The notes under the pieces: generated by a model
The model's database searches: none
What the model was told of the DNA's origin: nothing
The model's input: only the letters and a program-made list of their open reading frames with translations
Shown here: piece by piece, positions 1 to 11,318 of the stretch
How positions within the stretch are numbered: position 1 is the stretch's first letter
Layout: each line of letters begins with the position of its first letter
NCBI GenBank assembly: GCA_013423385.1
Contig: BLZA01000011.1
Span: forward strand, 371,174-435,173
DNA from: Naganishia liquefaciens
Lineage: Eukaryota; Basidiomycota; Tremellomycetes; Filobasidiales; Filobasidiaceae
Length of the DNA: 64,000 nt
Direction of reading: 5' to 3'
Program-made: the position numbers and the translations under genes

Positions 1-516
1 AACAGCAACAGCCACACCGATACGGAGACTACCCGCCCGCGCACCCGCACCCGCACCCGCACCCACACCTGCCCCCGCCCCTGCCCCTGCCTCCGCCCGG
101 GTCGCTCGCCTACCCCGCCTCACCGGCATACTACCCGCCCTCCTCGACCGCCTCCGCCCCGGCGCTTCCGCCTCCTCACGCGCACACGGAACCCGTGAAA
201 CCGATCCTCCGGCGCAACCAAGCGTGCCTGCAATGCCGGCGTCGGAAACTCCGCTGCGACGCCGTCCGGCCCAACTGCGGCACGTGTACGCGCTCGTACC
301 ATCATGCGGTACGGACCAACAGTCAGCTCAATCCGAGGCTCGAGTGCGAGTATGATGATGTCGAGGTGTTGCAGCAGGCGCGGCAGAGGGGACAGGACAG
401 GGTCAAGCGGCAGAGGCTCAGCGGCGGGGAGTCACCCCGGCCGAGTGTCGAGCGAACGCAGAATGGCGGGACGACGGGGCAGCATGCGGTGAGGGAGCCT
501 GTCGAACAGCAGCCAC

Positions 517-548
<32 letters not shown>

Positions 549-3214
549 ACTTCATTCCCGCTACTGGATCCCGCCATTGTCGGCCCCGACGCGGCACCCC
601 CGCCCGTCCCTACGCCCACCGCCAACCAGCCGCCGACGGAAATCATCGCCAACAGCGGGTACGCCCTCCCGGCCAACACGCTCGCGACGGGCCGATGGTA
701 TGAACCCAATAGCAGCAAGGCATCCCAAGTCGTCGCTGCCCAGCTCGCCGAGATACGGACCCTCAAGGAACAAGTCGCGTTTCTCGAGTCGCGGATTCGG
801 CAGCCTCATGCGGCGGCGGCGGCGGCGGCAGCCGAGGTGAATGGCGTGGGTAACGGAGCAGCGGCGACGGGAGGGACACCGTTGGATCTCTTGTCGGCAG
901 CCGCGGCGCATCCTCAGGCGGCAGCCGCATACCAAACCCCTTCCAGTCCCCTGACGATGCAGCCGCCGACGAGCGCGCGCCTGACGCCCGGCGGTAAGGG
1001 CTACATGCGCGGGCCGAGCACGACGGCGGGCAGTGTCAAGAGCGATGGTGGACGGAGTAGTATACACGAGTTGATGATTGGCGAGTCGTGGGGGAGTAGT
1101 GCGGCGCCGGTGGTGTTGACGGCGGCGGCGGCGGCGGCGGCGGCGGCGTCAACAACAATAACGGGGAAGAGCCGGATGGAGGACGACGAGGACAAGGCCG
1201 AGTCGGGAGAGGCATCAGGTGTGAGCGAGTCCGCCGAGGTCGTCGAGGCCGATCGCGATGGCGATCGCGATGGAATCCAGGGAATGGAGCAGGTCATGTG
1301 GGACGTGCTTTGGTCAGGGTGGTGCAAAGACTTGCCCGAGCCGTCGTTGATGCACCACATGTACGTCCCTAGAGGTGGACCCGCGCGGCTTACCGCTAAC
1401 AGCCCGGCCCAGCGTCGACGTCTTCTTCACCTCGGTGCCGACCGTCTCGCGCGCATTCCACTACGAATCCTTCAAGCACCGCATGTTGCTCCCGCCGACG
1501 CATGCCGACTTCCCAAAACCGATCCTCTTGCACGCCATGTGTGCCGCCAGCGCACGATACACGGCCAAGGTGTATACCGTCAACCCGGAGGAACAGCCCT
1601 GGATCAATGCGAGTCAGCATCTCGATCAGCCGGCGTTTGAGGACGATTTCGGCGTAAGGCATTCATTGTGGGCGATCAAACATGTGCATGCGAATTTGGC
1701 GCGCGGCGTGGATATCTACGAGACGTGTCAGGCATTGCTCTTGTTGGCGAATCATTACCACATGTGAGTCGGTGTCATCCCCCCTGTGAGAGGAATCCCG
1801 GGGCTCAAGTTCACCTGACGCCAGCTATGCACGCTGGGTCGAGGGCTGGACCGTGATTGGCATGCTCGGCCGGCTGATTGTGCCGCTCGGGTTGACGGGC
1901 GCACGCTCCCAGCTGCTCGCACCGACGGGCAACGTGATCGAGCAAGAAGAGCGGAAACTACTGGCGTGGATGGCGGTGCTCTATGATATTCAATCTAGCA
2001 CGTCGGGGAATTGGCCCGGGTGTATACATTTCGATGAGATGGTGGGTCCCGGTCCAGGTCGCGCCGCGCGCGGGGGGAGCCGGGGAGCTGATACCCAGTC
2101 AAGGATATCACCATGCCGACGAGTCTCGAGCGCTTTGATCGTGCACCCATCGACGACATACCAGCGACAGAGCAAACTATCGATTCGCCCGACTTGTTTA
2201 CACGGCATCCGATACAGGATGGCCTCCAGATGCATCTCAAGGGTAGGTCAGACTTGAGGAAAACCCTACCTTGTTGAAGATGATATCCTGACGGGTACCG
2301 CGCAGCCATGCTCCTCTTGAACAAGGTCAACAAGTTCAATCGCCGGCTGCGAATGCGTGCAGACCTGACGGAGCGGCCGATCTTGTCAGAGGCAGACACA
2401 CGCACGCTCGGCGAGCTAGACGACTTGATCCGCGCGTACATGTAAGTCTTCCGACGTGGCTTACCATAGGAATACCGTTGACACATACTGCAGCCAACAC
2501 TTTCCGCCGGCGCTGCGTGACCCGATGATGCCGCTTCGCGCGCGAATCAACAAACCGCTCGACGTGGACCTATTCGTGAGTCGAGCTTTTCCCCGTTCGC
2601 ATCGAAATCAAAGCTGACGACGCTGATCGTCCCAACAGGCCGCACATGTCGTAAGCCAATGTCAATAATCTGTATATCCCGTTTGACCCGCCCCCCAGCT
2701 CATGCAGCAATGCATCATGCTCCTTCACGAGCCTCACGCGGATCTCACAGATTCGACCAACATCTCGACGGCGCGCCTCCTCTCGACGGCACGCGGCACG
2801 CTGCGCATGCTTTGTCTCGTGACTTCTACGAGCCTCGACCTCGGACTGATCGTGCGTACCGTCTTTGGCCTGTACACGGCGGGTCGGGTACTCTGCCTGT
2901 TTCTGCGAAACGCGATCCGGACGGGCATGCAGTATGCCGGGTCCATGGAAGTCATCCGCGGCGAGATTGAGCTGTTCCATCTCGCCATGTCGGCACAAGG
3001 CAAAAGGTGAGTCCCTCTTTTCTTTCGTTGCAAGATGAGCTCTCATATTCTCGGCAGGTTCCCGCTCGGCGTTCGGCATGCCAACATGCTCGAGATGCAG
3101 CTGCAGGAATGCGAGGATACGGCGATAGAGGCGCACATTTCGTTGGAAGATGATGCCGAGACGGCGGAGCACAGCGCGATCCATAGCGTAGAGGACGGCA
3201 AGCCGTGGAAATAG
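1..3214 (+). CDS. Zn2Cys6 transcription factor with fungal-specific TF domain (5' end missing)
   Basis: Binuclear zinc cluster regulator, expected nuclear. The frame is open from base 3 through the cluster, so the true start lies left of the window and the GTG at 195 is not a start. Visible: a Pro/His/Tyr-rich leader, then the cluster at about 225-345 (C-x2-C-x6-C-x6-C-x2-C) with an unusually long gap of 19 residues before the sixth Cys. Poly-Pro, poly-Thr and poly-Ala runs and a short coiled coil (about 740-790) follow, then a middle-homology domain with DITMPTSLE. Exons: <1-1360, 1413-1763, 1825-2041, 2104-2242, 2306-2441, 2494-2575, 2639-2650 (12 nt), 2699-3006, 3058-3214; at least 919 residues. 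Target genes unknown. Its stop is 27 bp from that of convergent COG6. Confidence 0.85.
516..551. repeat. CCG/ACG triplet run coding for poly-Pro then poly-Thr
   Basis: Tandem CCG followed by ACG triplets inside the zinc-cluster regulator. The frame is kept, giving a Pro run and then a Thr run. Likely length-variable. Confidence 0.8.
1121..1147. repeat. GGC triplet run coding for poly-Ala
   Basis: About nine GGC/GCG triplets in the zinc-cluster regulator give an uninterrupted alanine tract. A shorter similar run lies near 811-830. Confidence 0.8.
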
Positions 3215-3241
3215 TCCATAGGGGTTACAAGCGCGTGAAAA

Positions 3242-6200
3242 TCACAATCTATCAATGCCCAGCAGCATGTACACGTCTTCCGGATGGCGCGACAGTAGCG
3301 TCGAGGGGAATTCATACTTGTTGTCCTTGTCCATGACGGCCGCGTAGATCTTGTCGTAATCACTCGCCATATTTTCCAGGGCGAAACGATGAATGTCGGA
3401 AGCGATACGCGCCGACGTGAGCAGCGAGAGTCGCGGCGAGGTCAAGATGTCGAGTGACGCGAGGAAAGTGTCAAACGTCTTCATGGCTTGCGTGATGGCT
3501 TTGGCTTCGGCGCCGGGCAAACGCGAAAGCGGGGTCTGTTGCCGGACGAGGTCAGCAGGCGCGGGATCGGGCTCGGGTCTGGGTCGACAACCTACCTCGG
3601 TCTCATCGGCCATCGCTTGGACAATTGCATACAGACCACTCTGTTCGAGCAACTCGCGGTACTGTAGCCGGTGTCAGTGGCAAGCAACGCATCACAGCCA
3701 ACGCGCAAACTCACGTGTTCCTGCGTCAACGCGCCAACCCATCCGTCAATCTGATCCTGCAGCTGGATCTGCCGCTGTCTTGTGAATGAATACGGCTCCA
3801 GCACGTGCTGCACACGAATATTAGCAAGAATCAGGGGAGTCGACTGAAAACCATCGTACCTGAAGGTAGAGACCGCAATTGGTTAAAAAGACATTCTTGT
3901 CCCATTCGCTCGCCTTTGGCCAGATATCGACCATGTGCTGACACATCTTGACGAGCGGGTCCACGCCGGCCTGTAGGATTTCCGCAAAGTCGGCCTCGCG
4001 GTCGTCTTCCTCGACGAGCGAGGTATCGTAGACGGCCATAATCTCGTGCAGCGTCGCCGAGGATTCACGCAGTGCCAACGGCGGCGCGAGGTCCGGCTCG
4101 GGCGGCTATGAGGCCGCGGCGACAAAGGCGGCGGCGAGCGTCAATTTTCTCGGTATACATCTTGCGGGCAGCGACTCGACTCACGTGCAGGAACCGCAGC
4201 AGGCTGCGGCCTTGCGCTGCCAGCGTCTCGAGGAACGCATCGTGCGCAGAGTCAAAGATTCTGCATCGAGGGGGGCCGGGGACCATCAGTCGAGGGCCGG
4301 GGTACCCTGTTCGGGCAAACTTACTCTTGCAGAGCCTGTGTCAGCAATGCTTGCTTGCCGATCGTGTGCTGCATGGTGACGAGGTAGAATTGCACGAGAT
4401 TGGCGATTCGATAGGTGACAATGATGCCTTCCTGGGACTTGACGGTATGCTGTATCCGCACCTGAACCGACGCCGAGTGAGCACACCGCCCCGCGCGGCC
4501 GCGTGCGGACCCAAGCGAGAACTGATGGACGCACCTTGAGCGGCCTCGCGAGCCCCTCGAGCGCCTTGTCCAAACACGTCCTCGCCAACACTTCTTCCTC
4601 GCTCGCCTCCCCGCCCTGCGTCCCGCGCGCCTCGCCCACCATCCGCCGCCGATAACTCGTCACGTCAAACAGCGCGTCCAAAAACTCGCGTTCGCCCGCC
4701 GTGGCCTGGTGCACCCACGCGAGCATATCGCCGACGTACCGGGTCGGATCGTGTGCGTGGAGCTCGATCGGACGTGGGAGGCCGTTGGGCCCGCCGCGGG
4801 TGAGGGCCTCGATGAAGGATTGAAGGAGGAAGGATTGCCGCGTCGAGGTGAGGATGTTGAGGGCGTCGCTGGAGGGCGCGGGAGGCCGTCAGCACCCCCT
4901 GGCGTGACATGTGTTCTCGCCGCGCGCGCGACCTTGTGTGACTCACTCGAGCAAGTCCCGACGCTCGCGCAGCCTCTTGACGGCCTCGCGCGTGACCTCG
5001 GATACCTCAAGCTGCGCGTCGCGCGAATACGTACGGAAATCAAACATGACCCATCGATAGAGTTTTTCGTACGCGTCCGTCATGTGCTCGGTCGTGGTCG
5101 CCATGATTTCCTTGCTGTGAGGGCGGGCAGAAACTGGGTCAGCAGGCTAGGAGGCAAGTTGAAATCGAGGGGAAATACTTGCGCCACGAGCGATACGTCC
5201 CGTCCCTCGATCCCTTCCCCGTCCTTGATCTCCCCCGGCTCGGCGGCCCCTCCCTCCTGTCCGCCCGTGCCCGTGCCCGTGCCCGTAGCCACCGCCTCGG
5301 CCCCGACGAGCTCAAAGAGCGCACGACAGTCCCGCCGAATCCGCTGCACTTTATCCATCACGTCAAACAGCGGCTTGCCGACGCTGTCGTGCGAGAACGA
5401 TGATGGATCGCGGAGCAGGGCGACCTCGTCGGGCGTGAGCGTGAATCGGGCGAGGAAGAGCTGGGAGATTTCCTGTCGCATGTGGGCGAATTGTCTAAAG
5501 GAGAGGGGAGGGGGTTTAAGCTTTCCGGTGGTGACCCCGGGGGCAAGGAACTCACTGCTGCGACCTGAGTGCATTCGCCCTCGCGACGAGCCCACTCGTC
5601 CCGGCATTCGCCTCATCCATCTGCCCTTGCACGGCATCACACGTTTCCCGCATCTCGTGCATATGCGCACGCAACGCCTGTAACTGCTCGTCGACTTTTT
5701 CAAACGCCGCGAGGAAACGCATGCTTCCCTCGACGAGACCGGTTTCGAGGTCACGTTTGAAGAAGCGCTTGGCGTTGGTGGCGCCGGTGATGAGCGCGGG
5801 CGATACAGACGAGGCGGCGGCGTGGGCGGGGCGGACGCTCGTTGTCGAGGAATGCTGCCGCGAGAGGATTCCGGGGCGGCGGATAGATGATGCCGGTGGT
5901 GTCGTAATGGCTTGGCGTCCGGGGTCCGAGCTCGTCTCACCGCCATCGCTACTACTATTCTCGGAATCTTCCTGATCGCTGCTCGTCTCGGCCTCGTCAT
6001 CACTCGACTCGTACCGCACCGGATCCGAATCTTGTGCGGATCGGCCCGTCGCGCCGCCGCCGCCCAACTCGAGTCCCGCCCTCCTGACGGCCTCAGCCCC
6101 CAACCAATGCGCACCAACATCGCCCCTCCCCTTCCCCCTCTTTTGTGCCCGCACGCGCTCGCGCTTCCCCTTGCTTTTCCCGCTCACCCTTGACGACGAC

Positions 6201-6409
6201 GACGACGACGACGACGACTCTGGCGGCGGCCCGCAATACCGCTCCGACACAATCTGGAGCGCGTCGTGGCTCGCGCGGTCGTCGAATGCGCCCGGTCCGG
6301 CCGAGGTGGAGATGATCTTCCATAGGCGGAGCGAGATGGGGTTGGTGCGGGGCGGGGGCGGGCCCGGTGGACGTGGACGTGGGGCGGCCTCTGCCATTGC
6401 CATTGCCAT
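3242..6409 (-). CDS. COG6: Conserved oligomeric Golgi complex subunit 6
   Basis: COG tethering complex subunit (lobe B), acting in retrograde transport within the Golgi. The N-terminus carries the family NPISLRLWKII motif, then an Asp/Ser-rich insert, then the helical segment around FKRDLETGLVEGSMRFL. Exons on the minus strand: 6409-5556, 5494-5179, 5110-4947, 4868-4535, 4461-4325, 4260-4185, 4105-3860, 3807-3715, 3661-3596, 3535-3242; 859 residues, about the family length or slightly longer. The start chosen is the first of three MAMAMA methionines, just before the conserved motif; an in-frame ATG at 6502 would add 31 residues. The acceptor at 5111 uses AAG, skipping a CAG four bases earlier, because only that keeps the frame into EIMATTTEHM. 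Confidence 0.9.
6192..6219. repeat. GAC triplet run (poly-Ser in COG6)
   Basis: About nine GAC triplets on the plus strand, read as GTC-phase serine codons on the minus strand, in the low-complexity insert after the COG6 N-terminal motif. Confidence 0.75.
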
Positions 6410-6626
6410 TACGGGTGGAGTGTTATCCGAAATCCCACTTCTCACCCTCTGATGCCTCGTCGCTCGCTCGCTCGCTTTGGTGGCTTCCCCTGCTGCCGTC
6501 AATTTGCTTCCGCCCGCCGCCCCCGTCTGACCCCCGCGCGTCCTCCATCCACATCAACACTCTCCTACCTTGCCTTACCCTGCCCTCCCCTACCCTGCCC
6601 TCCCTACGCTCCATCCCACAGCCACC

Positions 6627-7855
6627 ATGGCCGACACAGCAACCCCCGCACAGCGTGTAGGACCCGATCTCAAGGTACGCCCGCAGGCGCTCTGTCTTTT
6701 TCCCCTCCCTCCTCTTCCGGTGCTGATCTCCCCCGGCAGATGCTCGATGGACGAAGCATCCCGCAACTCGGCCTCGGTGTACGTCCCTCTTTCCCCTTTG
6801 CCCTTCCCCCCTCCCTCAACACCAACGGGGGCTAACCGGTAGCCCCACGCAGGTCTACGAAATGACCAACGACGAAGCCTACCGCGCCGTCAAGTGGGCC
6901 CTCGACGCCGGATACCGACACATTGACACGGCCGAATGGTACGAGAATGAACACGCCTGCGGCAAGGCCATCTCGGACTGGCTCGAGGACCATCCGGGCG
7001 TGACGCGCGAGGAAATCTTTTACACGACCAAGCTCAAGACCAACGTGTCGCGGTTGGATACGGTCGACAAGATTAAACGGTCCCTCAAGACGAGCACGCT
7101 CAGTTATATCGATCTCTACCTGTTGCACTCGCCCATCGGTGGCGCCGACATTCGAAGGGAATGCTGGGCCGGGTGTGTCGACGCCAAGGAATACGGCTGG
7201 GTCAAGAGTATCGGCGTCAGTAATTACGGCGTCAAGCATATCGGGGAATTCACGCAGCAGGCAGGAGCGGAAGTGCCCGTCTTGAATCAACTCGATAATC
7301 ATCCGTTCATGCGCCGGCCCGAGATTGTTGCGGCATGCGAAAAACAGGGTATCCTGATCGAGGTGCGTCGCACGCGGCCGGTTCCCCTGACACGTTAGTT
7401 ACTGATCCCTCCCCCCCACCCCCAAGGCATGGGGCCCGCTCGTCCGCGGCCAGCGATTCAACCATCCGACCATTACCTCGCTCGCCACCAAACACGCCAA
7501 AACCCCGGCACAGGTCCTCCTCCGATGGAGCATCCAGCATGTAAGTCACGCACCGCCGGCGTCCGCGCGAGCGCCTTCCTTTGATGCTGACGCTTTCGGG
7601 GCGGCCCCTCCGGCAGGGCTTTATCGCGATCCCGAAATCCGTCTCGCAGGCGCGGATCCAGGAGAATGCGCAGATCTTTGACTTTGAGCTCGATGCCGAG
7701 GATATGAAGCAGGTGCGTGCAAAGGGCAAGGGAGGCTCCGCTCCACCCTCGGGCCGTTTCAGGTCGGGTTCAAAGGCTGAATCCTTGGTGGCGCGTAGAT
7801 GGACGCGCTCGACGAGTACCTCGTGACGGATTGGGATGTCGTGGATGAGCCCTAG
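6627..7855 (+). CDS. Aldo-keto reductase
   Basis: NADPH-dependent carbonyl reductase of the AKR superfamily, cytosolic; substrate not predictable. The start has an ideal context (gccaccATGg). Exons 6627-6674, 6740-6778, 6853-7362, 7427-7540, 7617-7712, 7799-7855 give 287 residues, about AKR size. The catalytic tetrad is readable: Asp in HIDTA, Tyr in EWYENE, Lys in YTTKL, His in YLLHSP. The late IPKSVSQARIQEN segment is the usual NADP-phosphate binding motif. Divergent from COG6 with 217 bp between the starts, so the promoter region may be shared. Confidence 0.9.
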
Positions 7856-8135
7856 GTTCGGAGGGGAATGGGATGCAATAAAAAAAAGGGGGGGGGAACA
7901 GAATGGGGTCCAGAAGATCGCCAGGGGTGGTATCAGGCAGGGGGAAAGAGTAAGGGGGGTCTTGTTGGGAAATGGCGCGTAGGCGTCGGATTGACATGAG
8001 CCATATCGTGTGTGGATATACTTTTTGCCCCGTTGAATTACAGACGCGCACACGGCGCAATAGTTGTTCCGCATGTCATGCGCCTCCCCACTCGTCAAAA
8101 CGTCTCACGATTGACACGTCAATGCAACGCCGCTC

Positions 8136-9147
8136 CTACTTTCTCTTTCCCTTCTTTCTATTGCTTCCCAGGGTTTTCTAAGCGGCAAGACGATCAGCGG
8201 GTGTTCGTCCCACCTGGAAAAAAAAATCGCCTATACATACCGTCTTGGCAGTCGGCACCCCGCCCTTGACCGGCGTCCCCATCAACGCGGGCGTGGACGT
8301 ACCCGAACTTGGGGCGTCAGACTCGAGCAACGCATCCTCGACTCCACCCGCCCCGGCAGCACGCTTGACCAATCCCTCGGCGGACGAACCGAGCGCCGTT
8401 GTCGTCGCTGACGTCGCTGACGTCGTCCGAGGATCGGCGATGGACGCGGGCGCGGGCGTCGAGGATGATGTCTGGGCGCGTCGCGATGCGTATATCCGGT
8501 CTATCGACAGGGTCAGCCGTGGGGCAATGACGACGCCCCCCTCCCCCCCTCCCCCCCCCCGCTCCGTAAACGCACCTTGCTCCTGCTTAATCTTGGGCAA
8601 ACCCTCGAGCACGCTCTTGATCTTTTCCCGCTGCGCAATCTCACTCGCACTCGCAAAGATCCACTGTCCCCATCCGGCCTTGAACGTGTTTGCCTCGGCG
8701 ACAACATCGACCACCTCGGCCTCGAGTTCCCTTTCCGCCGCCGCAAAACGGGCGACCGTCTCATCCCCGAGAGATCCCTTTTGGACCAAGATGTTGAGCG
8801 CCTGTTTCGAGTCGCGGAGTTGCCATATGCGCTTGACGTCGGTGACGGCGCGGCAGAGGAGGGCCGACATGAGGATTTTCTCTTCCGTTGGTGGGTCGGC
8901 TTGGAGCAGGGTGATGTAGAGGTCGCGGGCCTGATGCGTCGGGAACCATGGCTCTGTTGCCGAGATTTTCGCTGTGGGTGAAAGGGAGGGGCGAGTGCGA
9001 AAAAGTGAGCGGGTGGAGGAATGCGCGGTGTGCGGGACGCGAGGATGAACACGTACCCTGTTTCTGTCTACGCAGGTATCTCGAAAAGGTGAGCATGCCC
9101 ATGATGAGCGCTCCGATGTAGAGGAACGGGACCCATATTGGCGCCAT
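8136..9147 (-). CDS. SEC66: SEC66/SEC71-type subunit of the Sec62/63 translocation complex
   Basis: ER membrane protein of the post-translational translocon. It starts with a short lumenal end and one membrane helix (about residues 4-24, [20 protein letters not shown]). The family core follows: EPWFP near the start of exon 2, then [19 protein letters not shown] and a Gly-Trp-Gly-Gln segment. Exons 9147-9057, 8971-8576, 8500-8241, 8177-8136; 262 residues. The last exon was found by splicing to an acceptor at 8178, giving a Lys-rich end (RKKGKRK) typical of the family. The intron 8501-8575 is 75 nt and free of stops, so unspliced RNA would stay in frame. Confidence 0.87.
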
Positions 9148-9323
9148 GGTGGTGGGTGGGTGGGTGGGAGTGTGTGGACCGAGGGTATGCCATCGATGGA
9201 TGGCTGATCTGTGGTGCATGACCGACGCTCTTGTCATTCCCGGGTCAACTGCTGGAGGACGGCGATGCTCTCCACCCGGCGGCCGAACGCCCAGCCAGAG
9301 TGGGCCGTGGGCCGTGGGCTCAG

Positions 9324-9329
9324 ACGCGT
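9324..9329. promoter_or_regulatory. MCB-like site ACGCGT upstream of CDK1
   Basis: Palindromic ACGCGT, the core of the MluI cell-cycle box bound by MBF in yeasts, 212 bp before the CDK1 start. A six-base motif in GC-rich DNA can occur by chance; use by MBF is inference. Confidence 0.35.
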
Positions 9330-9440
9330 CGGTCGCTCGCTCGGTTGCAATTGTCGAGCGCGCGACACAACGGGGGAGGGCGCGAGTAGATGTTCAACCC
9401 GCACTTCACCGCACCGCAGCGCACCGCAACGCACCGCACC

Positions 9441-9469
9441 TGCAACTGCAACTGCAACTGCAACTGCAA
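9441..9469. repeat. TGCAAC hexanucleotide repeat in the CDK1 leader
   Basis: Nearly five perfect tandem copies of TGCAAC, about 70 bp before the CDK1 start codon. Probably transcribed as 5' UTR. Confidence 0.85.
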
Positions 9470-9540
9470 ATCCATCCCTACAAGGCGACGCACGCCGCCT
9501 CGATCTCGTGCATTCACCACCCTCGACGAGCGTCACCGCC

Positions 9541-11004
9541 ATGGAAAACTATACAAAGCTGGAAAAGGTCGGCGAAGGTGAGTGGACGCTGCCCCCTCCC
9601 CCTCCCGTCTCTCATGCCAAGGTTGATTGACCCCGGCGCGGCGAAATCCCCAGGTACCTACGGTGTCGTCTACAAGGCAAAGGACCTCCGGACAAACACC
9701 ATCGTCGCCTTGAAAAAGATCCGACTGGAAGCCGAAGACGAGGGCGTGCCGAGTACCGCCATCAGGGAGATTAGTCTGCTCAAAGAGTTGAGCAGGGATG
9801 ATAATATCGTAAAGTCGGTTGTCCCCCGCGGGAGGATCCCTTTCCTCGCTGCATGTTGGGCTGATGAACGCCTTGCCCCAGACTGTTTGACATTGTGCAT
9901 CAAGACCAAAAGCTGTACCTCGTCTTTGAATTCCTGGATCTCGATTTGAAAAAGTACATGGACACGGTCGGCAACGCAGAGGGCCTCGGGCCGATGATGG
10001 TCAAGGTGCGTCTACTCGGGATCCACGCATGTCCCGATCAAACGCTCATCCCAAGCGCTGTTGTTTTTTTTGGCCATCAGAAATTCACCTACCAGCTCAT
10101 CAAGGGCCTCTACTATTGTCACGCCCATCGTGTCCTCCATCGAGATTTGAAACCGCAGAATCTGTTGATCAACAAGGAGGGTAATCTGAAGTTAGCTGGT
10201 ACGCTCGAGGATTTCCTAGCCGGAGAAGATGCGAGCTGAATCCCGTTCCGTCCGTCCACCAGATTTTGGGTTGGCTCGAGCTTTTGGTATCCCGCTGCGT
10301 ACATACACTCATGAGGTAACGTCCCAAGGTTTTCCCATTTCCTATGACGGCCCGCTCATCTGATCCGTGACAGGTCGTCACGCTTTGGTACCGAGCGCCA
10401 GAAGTACTGCTCGGTTCGCGTCATTACAGCACCGCCATCGACATGTGGTCCGTCGGATGCATCTTTGCAGAGATGGCCATGCGACAGCCCTTGTTCCCCG
10501 GTGACTCGGAAATCGATGAAATCTTCAAAATTTTCAGGCAAGTGGCCGGTCCCATCTGTCGCCCCGCGAGATACGCCACAGCTAACAAACACACGTCGCG
10601 CGCGTACAGGCTGCTCGGAACACCAAACGAGGAAACATGGCCCGGGGTATCGCAGTTGCCGGATTACAAGCCAACGTTCCCGCAGTGGGCGCCCGTCGAC
10701 CTGGCGCGTGCAGTGCCCAGTCTCGATGCCCACGGGATCGATCTTTTGCGTGTATGTGACGGGCAGCTTTCGTATTGACGCGCGCAAGAGGAGAAGAAGT
10801 GACTGACCCGAGCTGTGCTACATGTACTCACAGCAAACCCTCATCTATGACCCTGCCCATAGACTTTCCGGTAAGTCGGGTCGTCCGTCGGTGCCAGGCG
10901 CGAGCAGCCCAGCTGATTGTTCGTCCTCGTCTCTACAAACAGCCAAGCGAGCACTCCAGCATGACTACTTCCGTACATATCAAGAGAGCAAGAGTGACGC
11001 CTAG
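9541..11004 (+). CDS. CDK1: Cyclin-dependent kinase 1 (CDC28/cdc2)
   Basis: Ser/Thr kinase that drives the cell cycle with cyclins. Nine exons (9541-9577, 9654-9813, 9882-10005, 10081-10198, 10263-10315, 10374-10537, 10610-10751, 10834-10870, 10943-11004) give 298 residues, the normal Cdk1 size. Diagnostic motifs are all present: [10 protein letters not shown] with the inhibitory Thr-Tyr pair acted on by Wee1 and Cdc25, the cyclin-binding PSTAIRE helix, [17 protein letters not shown], and [14 protein letters not shown] with the activating Thr. Intron 10538-10609 is a GC-AG intron (AG|GCAAGT); no GT donor nearby keeps the frame. CDC25, whose product activates this kinase, starts 3.5 kb downstream. 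Confidence 0.96.
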
Positions 11005-11116
11005 ACGGACCCGTCGATATTCGCCGTCGTCTAGCCGCGAGCGCCCAGCGCGCCACGCAACGAAAGCTTCTGCCTTTTGATGAGACGCATGTCGGTTTTC
11101 CCTGGGCACGGACAAT

Positions 11117-11118
11117 CA

Positions 11119-11181
<63 letters not shown>
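11117..11181. repeat. CACG tetranucleotide microsatellite, about 16 units
   Basis: Uninterrupted (CACG)n over 65 bp in the 3' flank of CDK1, between its stop (11004) and the convergent COA8 stop (11319). Nothing else is seen in this roughly 310-bp gap. Confidence 0.97.
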
Positions 11182-11318
11182 TCGAATGTAGATTTACGCA
11201 TTTTTGCATCAATGATGGGGTGTCCCATTTGTATCACGCCTTCTCACTCATACAGCTGTACTATCCGCATGACACATGTATTCGTCCTCGATCGTCTGGC
11301 TTACCGAGAGCCTTTTGG

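Larger units (their letters stand above)
9148..9540. other. Divergent SEC66/CDK1 promoter region
   Basis: About 390 bp between two divergent start codons. It holds the MCB-like site and TGCAAC repeat listed separately, and imperfect CACCGCA-like repeats near 9405-9440. Confidence 0.7.

Noticed and set aside
195-1640. A 481-codon protein starting at GTG 195
   Set aside because: The frame is open back to base 3, GTG is not a likely start, and the frame past 1360 is intron read-through; the spliced product continues in another frame.
9234-9542. 102-codon minus-strand frame in the SEC66/CDK1 promoter
   Set aside because: Made of translated TGCAAC and CACCGCA repeats; no protein features.
11031-11237. 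Arg/Ala/Cys and Thr/His/Ala repeat proteins on both strands
   Set aside because: Translations of the CACG microsatellite; a 4-nt repeat reads open in every frame.
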